Position numbers and translations under genes: made by a program. Below are positions 39,600 to 51,477 of a stretch of 64,000 nt of DNA, piece after piece; position 1 is the first letter of the stretch; every line of letters begins with the position of its first letter. The DNA is taken from NCBI GenBank assembly GCA_022829145.1, contig CM040763.1, positions 11,455,141 through 11,519,140 of the forward strand, in the 5' to 3' direction. Source of the stretch: Albula goreensis. Lineage: Eukaryota; Chordata; Actinopteri; Albuliformes; Albulidae. Under the pieces are notes generated by a model that was given only the letters and a program-made list of their open reading frames with translations, was not told where the DNA came from and ran no database searches.

Positions 39600-39720
39600 G
39601 TCTTAGGCAGGAGCCAATAATTGTCACGTCTTGACGGGCAGCCACTCCGAATCCCACGTCACATCTCCACTAATTTAATGGGCTTCTCCTGAATGGCTAA
39701 TTATTGACAATGGTTTTACA
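39600..39720. promoter_or_regulatory. Candidate conserved enhancer-like block
   Basis: A compact mixed-composition segment in an AT-rich desert. It holds CACGTCAC (CRE/E-box-like), TAATTTAATGG and GGCTAATTATTG (homeodomain cores), and ATTGACAATGG (SOX-like). Motif clustering is visible; conservation and activity are inferred only. Confidence 0.25.
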
Positions 39721-41814
39721 TCACTGCCACAGCAACAGAGTGCTCTTTAGTGGGTAAGTGGTGCACTGAAGGACGAACTGTGCAAAAAGCTTTCCTCTTA
39801 TGTGGCCGTAAAAGACGAGGGTATTGACGGCATGGAAAGAGCGAGGAGCAATTGTGCTCCACGGCCCCCTGTCCTTCCAGATCATCGACTGATTTCACAG
39901 AAAAGCGGAGCGGCTCAGTGTTCAGGGAGAAGGAACAGTGAGGCTGGCAGGGAACGCCTCTGAAGAGAAAGAGAACCCAAAATAACCGGCTCAGTCATGG
40001 GGAAATGGGGTTTTATACACAATGTGTAGAAGTTTCCAGGAGCTCTCTCAGTTAAACCAGTGTGTTGTATTAATTACATTAAAATGTTGTGTCATTTATG
40101 TAACTATAATCTCCCATACCTGCAGACAATTAGTTGCAAAATATCACATCAGCTCTCAAGCTACTATTGCTAAATATTTGGTTATCATAACTTAAATTAT
40201 TTGCAGTTATTAAGTGCTACAGTCTTCTACCTTTACTTTCGTCCTACTTCATTTTACAGAATGTTACATTTGTGCCCATGTTAAATGCATTCTGACCAGA
40301 AAGCAACCATTCTCTTACTGTTTGAGCTTTGTTTAGTGGGAGACAAATGCACATTTCTAAGAAACATATCAAAAGGGCTTCAGAATTCTCCAGGCCAAAC
40401 TCTCTGGAAGATAGCGGCATGTAAGCTCAGTCCCCTTGGTGTCAGGAGGCCTCAGGAAACGGGCAGACCAAGTCAGGTTGACACGCACTTGTTTCCATGC
40501 CAACAGCAGGACAATCAACTGCTGTCCAGAACAAATACAACTGAGATCTTTAACAGTTTACCGAATTGATAAATGCGTAAAATTGTATCTCTGAATTGTT
40601 TCTTCCTTGTTGACTTCAATTAAATTTGAAATGGCAGAGCTTTCGATGATATTTTATGCAAAAGCCACTAACTATTGGCTGCACTTACACAGTATGTAAC
40701 TCTGGTCTGAATTGCGCCCTATGGTGGTTGTGCCCTGTCACTCCTAAAGTGGAAAGAAATGACAAATGACACTTGAAGAGGGTTTGCGAGCATGTCTGAA
40801 ATCAGTGGCATGAAAATGTGTGTCAAATCACATTTGTGTTTATTCTGCTTTAACTGTAAAGCAGGAAACAATTAACAACCTAATACATAAGCTACTGGGC
40901 TTGTTGAAATAACATTTATCTATGTGCAAACAGGATAGCACCTATTAAGCTTTTCCTCTGGTACTGAAACCACATATTCAGAAGGACTGCCTGCATCCTG
41001 TTTGAAACGCCTTCAAACTTGTACAAATTATCTTGAGGCTTTCTATTGGGGCTGTAACCATTTTCTGGTTCAAACCAGTTCCGACTCAGAATTTCCTGTG
41101 GTATAGTGTATGTAGAATTGAACAGACATCCTTATATTCCACAACTGTAATGGCATAACATGTCAAGAAGCGATTTTATACACGACTAAACTATGTGAGT
41201 AAACAAGACGAAACTATTAATGTCAGCTACCTCTCTTTACATAGTGCAGCATCCAAAAAAGTGGTTTTCTTTACATGTAAAATGTAATTGAATAGTATAC
41301 ACAGGTCCTTATTAGAGCATGGAAAATTTGTATTAAAAATATCTGAATACTCCCCAGGTGCAAAAACTCCCAATTATGAAGTGTTAGTTAATTAGGAAAT
41401 GTTTACAGTGTTCTCGGTAAACACATTGGACTACAACAACAAAGATAGGGAATACATAGAAAAAGAATGAGAATAATGAATATGTTCACATGTATGAATA
41501 AAGAATTGTTTTTGATCACTGGTTAATGTTTTTCCAGCACTACAGCTTAATTGAGCATGTTCTGTCTGTGGACCATGGGCAAGCATCAAAAATTACAGCC
41601 AAACAAACTAAACAAAGTCAGAGTCATTTGTCTCCTTCACTTGATGACAATGTCTAGTTGCCCTTCAGAAGCACTGTTACTGGGTTATAACACAAATGAT
41701 ATATCTGAGACTACACAATCTCCAAATATACCTTCTAGTACCCTATTCCTATACCAGGCATTTAGTTGGCATCCTTGCCCCTTTCAGCACACTTGTGGTT
41801 GAGTGTATGTTAAA

Positions 41815-42292
41815 GCTTGGTGATGTGAGCATGGGCAGCCAGCTCATAGGAGTCATTGGGTGACCAGGTGCCTCCAATGGTGCCACCTTTGTTTCCTGAA
41901 AATCTTCCAATATTTCAAGACAGAAACATGCTCATAAACAGATTCTAAACAGACATGAGACCGGTGTCAAGACCATCAGGGAGAAGTAAAACACCTTCCC
42001 TGCCGTCCTCAATCACCAGATCTAAACATCTTTGAAGCTTTATGGAAGGTACTGGAAGAAAGACCATGAAATATATTTCCACCTCCTTCATCTCTCAGAC
42101 TGCAACTGCAAGATTTCCTTCTGGAAGAATGTGCCAATATCCCACTAGAAAAAGTTTAAAACTTCTCTAACACTATTCCAAGAAGGATTGAATCTGTTCT
42201 GAAGACAAAGGATGGCTCAACCTCTTATTAGTTAATAAATATTAATATATTGTTCATATTTTTCCACTATTTTGTCCATTCCATAAGTATTC
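41815..42292 (+). mobile_element. Tc1/mariner-type transposon remnant (3' part)
   Basis: GATCTAAACATCTTTGAAGC followed by TTTATGG decodes to the DLNIFEALW block that contains the C-terminal part of the Tc1-like transposase core. Further on, CCACTAGAAAAAGTTTAAAAC, ATTCCAAGAAGGATTGAAT and AAGGATGGC give the usual PLE-V-x-SIPRR and KGG tail pattern. Upstream, CAGCCAGCTCATAGGAGTCA is the matching earlier part. Many frameshifts and stops are present, so it is dead. The 5' half and both inverted repeats are not recognisable. Confidence 0.75.
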
Positions 42293-45200
42293 CCTTGTTA
42301 TAGTCAAGAATAATACTATGTGATAGAATGTATTATTTATATTGTTTATAGAATGCTAAACCCCTTGTTATTATATATTGAATAAAATATACGTCATGCC
42401 AATCTTTGCCTTCTCCCTTGTCTCTATTGTAAATGCTGTGTGTTGTGAAAGGAAGCAGTCAGGCAAGCGTGAGCAGGAAGGGGTTAAGCTGAAAACAATA
42501 ACAAGGGGAGCGGGAGCGTGCTGCTCCTGGAAGTGTCAGGCTCTCTGTTCATTGACAGTGTCGTGCACCCGCCGCCCTGAGAGCGCCGGCAGGCGCACAA
42601 AGACAGACAGCTCCAATTAATCCCAGGGGGGAGTGCGTGACAGTTTGGCAGAGCAGAGAATTGAAAAGGAGGAGGATGTAAAAAACGGTGAAGGCACAAG
42701 CATTTGTCAAATCATAATTAAATGATGAATCACTGTTCCATTATTAACGATAGTTTTTCCCCCTGTCTCCCTCCCCAAAAAAAAAAAAAAAAAAAAACAG
42801 ACCACAAGCAATTAGGACAAAGAGGGGGGTTGTAATTTACACATATCCTTTCTTATTTTCAGATAAGATTTCTGCGGTGCAGCCAGTTTCTGGGTATAAA
42901 TCCATTGCACTGCATTCAGTTGCTATTACAGCTTGTCAGGATAAACTATATGCAAAATTAATATCTATGAGATAGGGTGCAGTAACCACTGCTAGCGACC
43001 AATTGTTGGCTATAACCCTCAAAGACACAGTATGGAAAAATCATTATGTACAGTGTGAACTTTTAGCATGCATGGACGGTTGCATCTAATAACAACGCAG
43101 GTATAATAGTTGCAATCGCAATTTTTCCCTGAATAGCCCTCTGTAAGAATTTCAGTTAAAAATACCCCAATATCTAGCACAGGACTCCATTATTTCCCAC
43201 TAAATGTATGTAGGAACAGTGTGATATAACAGCCACATATCGGGAACATACTGTAACCTACTTTTTGTTCTCATATTGCCACCAACAGTCTTGTCTTTGG
43301 TTGTAACTGCGATTTTGATTTGAGCTTTCATCATAGGTGACCAAGTAACACAAAGTACCTCCTAAAATATGCAGTTACAATTTTGATTTCAATTAATAAA
43401 GGCATTAAATATAATGTCTCCAAAATGCATGCAAAATAGACATAGCAGTGCATGTTTAGGAAGTCAAACACTGTAGTATCCGATGGCAAAAATCACATTA
43501 TATATAATGCTTTAGCTAATGTGTTGAAATGAAGTATTTCAGGATTCACAGGCGTTCCATAGTGTTGGTGGCTTTTGAGCTCTGCAGGGTGTATCTCACT
43601 GGGAAGCAGACACAGGAAGGACAGTAACTCTGGGGAAGCCTTGGAGCACTCACAAATCTGTTGGCCAAAATGCCTATTCCCCATACCCACCATCCTGATT
43701 GGACTGGAGAGCAGAGCTATTACCTGCTTCATGTCATACTTTTGAACATCGTTTCAAGACTCTGAGGTCTGTGTTGTGAGTGAATTGACTGAACCGTGGC
43801 AGAACCTCATGGAATCCACATATGATAAATACATCTATTCATATTTTATAACAGTTGGAAACAAAATAATCACCCTTACATTTATTATAATATTGCAATG
43901 TTTAATTCATTTGTAACAATAATTAGGATAATTCTGACAATTTGCTTAATTCTGCAAGATTGACTTTGTAGTGGTCTTAATATAAATTTACTCAGCTGTC
44001 TATCATAACCACAACATCAGATCAAACTTTCTGATGAGAAATGTCAACACTATAGCGCCGCGTCACAGGTAGGGTTTCTAGGATGTTGGAGCCTCTGAGA
44101 AACACACACGTTTACCACATCAGTGCTCCCCATGACTGTCCTGAGGTTTGTGTAGTGGTTGTGCAGGCTCTTGCATCTGTAAATGATGCCTTCTCTCCAT
44201 CTGTCAGTAACTCCTCCACCCCCCCTCCCTCCCTGGCACACCTTCCAAAAAATGAAAAAGCTGCATAATGAGCACACTCTGCAGCACGCTTGGTGAGTTA
44301 TGCCTACACTCTGAGGAAATGACAAAACAAAGCTGAAAAATAGCGCTGGGCTGTTTTAAATCTGCTAAGTAACAGCGTGTTTCCGCATTCCCTCCAGGAA
44401 TTATGGAGTTATTCTTCATGTGATCGCAAACATTTTCAATTACCAAAACATGAAAAAAATGCAATGTGTGTCTTATTTCATTTTCTCCTAAATTTTCTCC
44501 AGCTGAAAGCAAAGTGCTTTGACCATGTTAGGAAACTTTATACATAAACAGGAGTTTGTCCAGCAGGAAAGGCCAGCAGGCTTGTTGCCCCGTGGTGCTA
44601 AAATTGTCAGTGGAAAAAAAAATACTTTACAGCCCTTTTGATGGATAGACAGTGTTTCTTGTTAGGAGGCTGGCCAATGTAGGGATCTTGGGAGACAAGA
44701 GTCAGTCTCCATGTTGGAAACACTTTTACATCATTGCAACTGGACCAGCTGTTCCAAACACAGAGGCCCTGGAGACTTGCAGGTTGAGAGACCGTGCTTA
44801 AGGAACACACTTGTATGAGCTGATGGAGAAGAGATGTAGCATACAGATTGAAGACATCCGCCTTAGGTAAGGCTAGCGTGCTGCTCACCACAGGGACGCA
44901 GAGAGCTGTGAGCATGAGCAGTGGAGCTGATGCAAAGTCATATGCAGCTGATGGTCTGATAAGCACAGCCATGCTCTCCTGTTAGCCTCTCACATAAGAA
45001 AGTCATTGGGCTTCAAGGAAAATTAGCTGAGCACAAGAAAACATAGAGCTCAGGACTGTAACCTTTGACAGCACTGACAGAAAAAACATCCCAGCAGCTT
45101 GAATGCTTCTTGATTGACTGGGCTAATTGGGAGATAACTACTACTGGGAGATTTTGGAGCAATATATGAAAAAGTGTATTCTATAAATGAGTAGGTATTT

Positions 45201-46818
45201 GTAAGAACACAATTAGCGGTTAGCCTCCTTTGCTCAAATTATCTTGGTATTAAGTATAGTTTCCTTAGATGTATGAATTAGTTGGGTGCAAGGATAATGC
45301 ATTTTGCCTTTTGTCTTTCACGACTCCCGCATCCCTGGTAAAGAGAGTACAAATGTTGCATCGGATAAGGAAGGGAAAACAATTACAGGCCCATTAGCGG
45401 CCCCTTGAAAAATCCATTAATCCCGGAACTGCAAGTCAGGCAGCAGCTGTACAATTCAGCCACAGACAACGGACCCATTACTGTACCCTCAGCAATATCC
45501 ACCTCCAAATTGAAGCAAGTCTTTGTGACAGGTAAGGCTGGTATGTTTCATTTGTAAGATAAATACAAACCTTCTCACTCAATGAAACTGCTTGAATTTG
45601 CAAATAAAACAGACCAGAGTGATTAAATGGCTGTTAAGAAAATTTGTGGGGTTCCCAGGTGGCAAATCAGACCAAAGGAATACACTGTAGTCTTTAGTGC
45701 CATGATGTGCCCTATGGTCCTGATAAAATCCTCACTGTGTTAATCTGTGGCTGTCAGTCCCACAGTGTCATGTGTAATTTGTCATAGTTTTGCCCAGAGG
45801 TTCTCAGTCTGCAAGGTATTCCCTGTTTTATTGAGCAGCCACAATGCTTTCGGTCATTTGAGTGCCTATGATCTTCCAACACTGTTGGAAAAATGTTTGT
45901 CAGAATTTCAGTGAGAAAACTAAATGGTGAAAAAGGTGGTAGTCCTTTTAAAAGTCCTTTTTATTAAGAAAATATAGTGTTTTGAAAACTGTGGAAATAG
46001 AAATGTTGTCCTACAGGAGTGGGGTTGGCTACCCATATTGCTACAGAATGCTGTTATGTTCAGTTCACAGATTCCTCTGTATCCTGCACCAGCAGGTTGG
46101 ATTCTTATTTGTATGCATATATCTGCTGGTTCCCCAATGCTTTATTATACCATTCTGACAGGCTGCCCCACCCATCTGCTGCAGCACTTTCAACTATTTC
46201 AACAGGAGGATGCTGGACCAAACATCCACTGAACTGCTGCAAAGTGCTAAATGCACTGCACTCCCAGAATGCTAATTTATTACAGTACTGCTGAAGTACA
46301 CACTGAAGATGTAAATGACATTGTCTCTGCAGACTAAAGCGGTGCCATTAGCCCAACATACACATATACATACACACACACACCTCACATATCCAGACAC
46401 ACATTACTGGATTATTGGAAGTGTATGGTTTACATGTCTGTGACACATGTAGTATAGGTAAGAATTGTCAGGACAGTTGTGCGGATCAGCTACCTCGCGG
46501 TTAATGCTCTTTTCTCAACCTAAGAGGTAACATGTGCACATGTGATTTAGAGAACAGGTGCTGATCCCAATACAGCCTGGGACTGAGAGCAATTAACCGG
46601 CTATTACTTTTACAACAGCAGCTCTGGCCTGAAAATTATTTACAGCTGCTGCTATGTAACTGTGTGTCATGGAACTTCTCTGGAGCTTCACCTCAACTGT
46701 AGCCTCCACTTGTTATACAGCCCTGTTACACATGTGTATTTATGAGGTAAATCTCAGCGATAGACTGTTAATTTTATTACTTTCTGGCTTTTAAAAATAA
46801 CTGGGTCTTTAATTCCAG
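42293..46818. other. Gene desert, fourth part
   Basis: No protein exon recognised. There is an A-run at 42777-42797, a GC-richer patch at about 42500-42640, and a candidate conserved block at about 44330-44510. The minus-strand 121-codon frame at 44607-44972 has no identifiable family. Confidence 0.5.
42777..42797. repeat. Poly(A) run, 21 bp
   Basis: Uninterrupted A homopolymer following a C-rich stretch. Confidence 0.9.
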
Positions 46819-47132
46819 CCATCCATCCATTATCCATACCAGTGCTATCCATACATTTTATCAACAACCACTTCATCCAATCCAGTTCACAGGGGAGCAA
46901 GGGCATATCCCAGCACACACAGGGCAGAATGGAGGGAGACATCCTGGACACGTTTCCAGTCCATCACAGTGCAGGACAGATAAACACTTACTATCACTGT
47001 CAATCACGCTGGCCCTTCTGTAAGTCCAATCTACCTAACATGCAAGTCTTTGGAGAATCTTTGGAGACAAGAGAGCCTGGAGAAAACCTACACAAACACA
47101 GGGAGAACATGCAAACAAAAATGAGAATGGCA
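46819..47132 (+). mobile_element. 3' end of an L2/CR1-type LINE, degraded
   Basis: The run of motifs CCATCCATCCATTATCCATA, TATCCCAGCACACACAGGGC, ACACGTTTCCAGTCCATCAC, CCTAACATGCAAGTCTTTGG, CTGGAGAAAACCTACACAAA and GGGAGAACATGCAAAC follows, in order, the widespread fish LINE 3' tail. It is diverged with no coding part retained. The exact family needs a repeat library. Confidence 0.8.
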
Positions 47133-48689
47133 AGCAATTTCCACTCACTGACACAACGGTTGTGCTAATTCATTGTTGTATTTTACTTAAGTTGTAATAA
47201 TAATTATATGATTTCAAACTGGCACGAAACTGACTCTTAATTATGTTTTGCATAAATAGAATGAGCACCCATCCTCCGCTCCTCTCATATTTTCACTTAA
47301 AGCTCTCACCAACCAAAATGAACTGGTGATTTTTTACCACAGGGTTTCAGAAATGGTGAGGGACCACCAACTCAGTGACAAACAGCTATTCAGTAACACT
47401 ATACCCCATCACCAATCACCTGTTAGGTGTATGTTTGGTCATCTCTATCCTGGACAGCAGTGGATTAATTGGGCTGTGAAGAATATGAGTTTGAAAGAAA
47501 CAGGAGTTACTTTTGTGTGTCATTTGTCATTTACATAGCTCCATATTATTTTTAATAAATCAGATCCTTAATGTTACTTTGCTTTCCATTTGCTGGCATT
47601 TATTTGCATTCATATGGCATCACACAGTCAGCCTGATGCCATTAAATTACAACAGCTTCAGAAAAAAGAGCTGTAGAACAAGTACTAGACATGAGAACGG
47701 GGCTGAATGGCAATCATAAATGTGCCTGAGTACTCAAGTAATTGTAAACTGCGCACATCAAAGTGCCAAAGAGCAGACTTATGTTATTTTTGGAGAGAGA
47801 GAAAAAGATCTAGAAATGTTGTAGTGATAGGCTACTTAAAAAAATGGGTCCTAGCACATTTGTAATTCAGGATTTGAAAGCAAGCTGAGCTCAGCACACC
47901 AGAAGGGACAATTAAACAGTAGGAGAACCGGAAAATTCTAAAATGGAATGCTTTGCATTTTTACCATTCTTTCCCACTGTTGGACAGAGCTGTGAGCTGT
48001 TTGGTTGCTCTTTAAATTCCAACAGTTATCATTGTTTGTTTTTGCTGTTGGTTATGTCCAGTTTTGTGAGACTGCTGTTTATCCAGGTTTAGCCATGTAT
48101 ATATTGAATGCTGGCCAAGCCTATTTATAGCCTGGTACATCAGTAGGTGGCAGGTCACAGGATGGCCCTGAAATAATTGGTCATACTCGTAATGCGAGAG
48201 GCCAAGTACAGATTTATCACCAAACCTTTGTAAAGTGGACCATTTTTCCCCATTCTCAATCATATAGAACCTTAAAAGAATATATTTATAGGATCATACC
48301 TAACCTAGTTTATGGTTACATCGTTTTAGTCAGATGTATACATATATAATACTTAGTACAAGAAACTGTTAAATGTTTAAACTCAATATTAATTATCACA
48401 ACCTGAGCAACATTGAATGTGCTGAAATAAAGTGCAATCTCCTGGTTTTGAATGACATATCTTAAATTTTGCTTAAAAAAATCCAAATCCTGGTTTTTCT
48501 ATCCCACCTTATCCTTTACCTCAGATGTTTCATTTTATGAAAAAGGTGTAACACCTCTGCTAGGGGTTTAATGGACTGAGCTAGTTCATCTCAACCATGG
48601 GCTTTTGTTAAAAAACAGGTTTACCTGAGAAAACTTGTGTCATGTTTTGCATATTATAAATGCTGCCTCAGATGTTTTATCTGTGTTTG
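47133..48689. other. Non-coding spacer between two LINE fragments
   Basis: AT-rich. TCAGTAGGTGGCAG at 48140-48153 is one mismatch from the CTCF core. No gene recognised. Confidence 0.5.
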
Positions 48690-48860
48690 GTTCTGTCTCT
48701 TGATGCGGAGAAGGCCTTTGATCATCGGGAATGGTCTTATTTATGGTCTGTACTTGAGCCCGTATGCTTTGGAGAGGTAAATACGATTACAATTTCATAC
48801 GCAAACCGCAGTGCCCTGGTGGAACCTGTCCCCCATTTTATTTGTTTTATCATCTCAACC
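48690..48860 (+). mobile_element. L1-like LINE reverse transcriptase fragment
   Basis: The + frame reads VLSLDAEKAFDHREWSYLW and VLEPVCFGE, the reverse transcriptase motif A region (SLDAEKAFD with its first catalytic aspartate) of L1-like elements. Similarity fades after about 28 residues. The rest of ORF2 is missing, so this is a dead, 5'- and 3'-truncated piece. Confidence 0.75.
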
Positions 48861-50549
48861 ACAATCAAGTAGACAATATAACTTTTCAGAAAAATAATTG
48901 CTCACAAACAGTATATCTGTCATATGAGGAGATTAAATGCTGACTGCACGCTGATTATATATTCTTATACAGTATATACAGTGTGCGACATTCCTAAGTG
49001 CAATTTTAAGATTACATGCGTCTTAAGTTGAGGAGGGTGCTAACACACATCCTCTAAGATATGTGTATCCACCACATATTTGCATAATCTTCATGTACCA
49101 TAATCATTTTATGTGCTTTATGTCATTGCCATCTCCTCACCACACCCACCCCTACCCCGAATGTCTTGAAAATCAATAAAGAAAAAAAGTTGATCAGAGG
49201 AATGAAAAAAGCCTGTGTATCCATTCAACAGTCTCCATAGATATGTGTCATTGAAAAATGAAACTCCTATATTAAAACGCCAGTTCATCCTGGTCATGTG
49301 TTGCATAATCATTGAAAGGATCTGTAATGATTTTGAATAAATTGGTCAAGATTTGGATAGATCCTTTGGGGAATACCATGTGACTTTAATATTCATAACA
49401 ACAAATTACCAATGGAATCAAAATTTTCCATTAAAGTAAAAAGAAAACCATTTCAGTTTCAGGTTGTGATATACACTTCTTGCCACTAGTTAGAGGTAAT
49501 GAAATACAGTAATTCATAGTTCACAGAAAAAAGCAAATAAAGTTGGAATCAAGAAATACATTTTATTGTGTTTTTGAGAATTCTGGTAATTCACATTTTG
49601 AACACAGCACTTCAAAAATGTATCAGCCGAGGAAGCCAGAATAAAATGAATATCTCCTCCTCCCTTTCCCCCTTGCCCAGTCCCACACCTAGACAGTATT
49701 TGGTAAAATTGTCCAGAGCGGTTGTAATTTCTGGAGTGGCTGCCAAGTGCCGTGTTGAAGAACTGCTTGAAACAGGATGTCGATGTCATTGCGCATGCAG
49801 GCCGTCTGAGGGAGGTGAGGTGAGGGAGAAAGTGGTGTTAAGAGCTCTCACTGAGATGTCAAGCCATCCCCCAGTTGGTCAGAGCCGTGCTCTTGGCAGT
49901 CGCATTTCCTTTTAAGCAATTACCCTTTCACCTGGACAAGCTCATTGGAGCAGTGCATCCCTAACATGTTAAGCAGAGAACTCAGGCACACTGGGGTGGA
50001 AGCAGCAAACAAAACAAAGGCCAGTCAAGCCATTGCAGAGCCTGTAAATCTACATTTTCTCTCTGCAGTGAGATACGGGCCTGTTTAAGCAAATGCATCA
50101 CCGTTAAAATGAAGATGCACTAAATGTGTTAATATATTGATATCATTTAAAACATTTTTGATGAAGATTCCTGCCTAAATGTATTTATTACATTAATAAT
50201 TTTTACATTTCATTTATGGACCCTGCTGCTGCTGATTATATTATTATTAATAACCAGTGCTATTCTTTTTTCTTATAAGAGTTTTCAGCATGCAGGAAAA
50301 ACACACAACGTGGTGAGTTTTATTCTAAAAATCAAATGCATCCTTCACATGACTCATGCAACAGAAGAGTCTGTCTGCCTTATATTTTTGGCTTTTAGCC
50401 ACACAGGCTCCCATGCCTTTGTAGTGAAAACCAGTCTCCTCAATGAAAATGAACATATATGATGTGTAAAATAAATACAACAATATATGTGTATATGTGT
50501 CTAGAATTTGGCTGGTGTACTGTCCTGTCCTGGTCGTCTGAAGCTAATC

Positions 50550-50760
50550 TTTATGCTCTCTGTGACCTCCTCGCTGCAAACTCTGCTAAATATATTATTC
50601 CCGAGGGGCTTTCATTGCTGCTTGGTGTCAGAAATCAATATGTATGAGGCGCGTAGATGGGAATTTCTAATAGATCTCCGCGGCCCTGCGCTGCTCTTCA
50701 ATATCTGCCTTGGACTATTAGTGCCGGCTCAGTGCCGGTGAAATAACCGAGATAATCTTT
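50550..50760. promoter_or_regulatory. Candidate conserved non-coding block
   Basis: Low-repeat, balanced sequence (for example GATCTCCGCGGCCCTGCGCT) bordered on both sides by AT-rich text. The open frames across it match nothing. Called on appearance only. Confidence 0.22.
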
Positions 50761-51256
50761 TAAGGTACTTTTCTTAAGGTGGAACCATAACTCCAGTTCT
50801 CTTTCCCCTTTTGCCAAATATTGTTGGTCAGTTGATTATTTCTACAACAATTGTAAGGCAGTCTTATTGTTTAAAATGTTGTTGTACTTATATGTACTTT
50901 AAAAACTTTACATTTTTAACGTAAAGCTTTACCAAATCATTTTGCTTGCTAATGATTTATAATATATCTTTGATTATATATTCATTATGAAAGAAGAGTG
51001 TGGCATGCAAATTAATAATTAATTAAGTGCAATGTTACATTTTGTTATAGAACCTTAGAAATGTTTGTTTGAACTTGAAGGCATATGTTTATCTCTGATG
51101 ATTTTTTAATGGTGATAATGTCTTTTTAAAATGTGTATATATGCACATATATGATCAAGCCTTTTTATAGATATTGCTGTATAACATATAGGCATGCTAA
51201 ATGGCCCTTTTATAAAAATGTATGTGCAAAGCTGTATAACAATAATTTTCTATGTT

Positions 51257-51279
51257 CAAATAAGACTAAGTCTTATTTG
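51257..51279. repeat. Perfect 10-bp hairpin with 3-base loop
   Basis: CAAATAAGAC and GTCTTATTTG pair exactly around TAA. Confidence 0.8.
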
Positions 51280-51449
51280 ATATAAGATAAAACAAAGAAG
51301 GTAACAAAACCATTGCATTCACATGGGACTGTCCTCTGCTTCATTAGAGTCAGGCCTTCCACAGATGGAAATGGGCTTATACCTCAATCTGGCCCTGTAT
51401 CTATTGATGCAGTTCCTTTATTGTCCATTGTTGTGTGCTTTCCCTATAT

Positions 51450-51477
51450 AAATAAATAAATAAACAAATAAATAAAT
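51450..51477. repeat. (AAAT)n simple repeat
   Basis: Seven AAAT-type units with one AAAC. Confidence 0.9.

Larger units (their letters stand above)
36989..41814. other. Gene desert, third part
   Basis: Contains C-rich tracts at 37147-37172 and 37206-37233 (G-quadruplex potential on the minus strand), a GC-richer CpG-containing patch at about 37310-37400, and a regulatory-looking block near 39600-39720. No protein exon recognised; the 155-codon frame at 36934-37401 is low complexity at its start and has no known domain. Confidence 0.5.
48861..51449. other. Gene desert, fifth part
   Basis: No protein exon recognised. Two mixed-composition blocks, about 49690-49960 and 50550-50760, look like possible conserved regulatory DNA. 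A 10-bp hairpin is at 51257. Confidence 0.5.

Noticed and set aside
44607-44972. 121-codon minus-strand frame
   Set aside because: No recognisable family, no poly(A) or promoter context, and a length reachable by chance in 64 kb.
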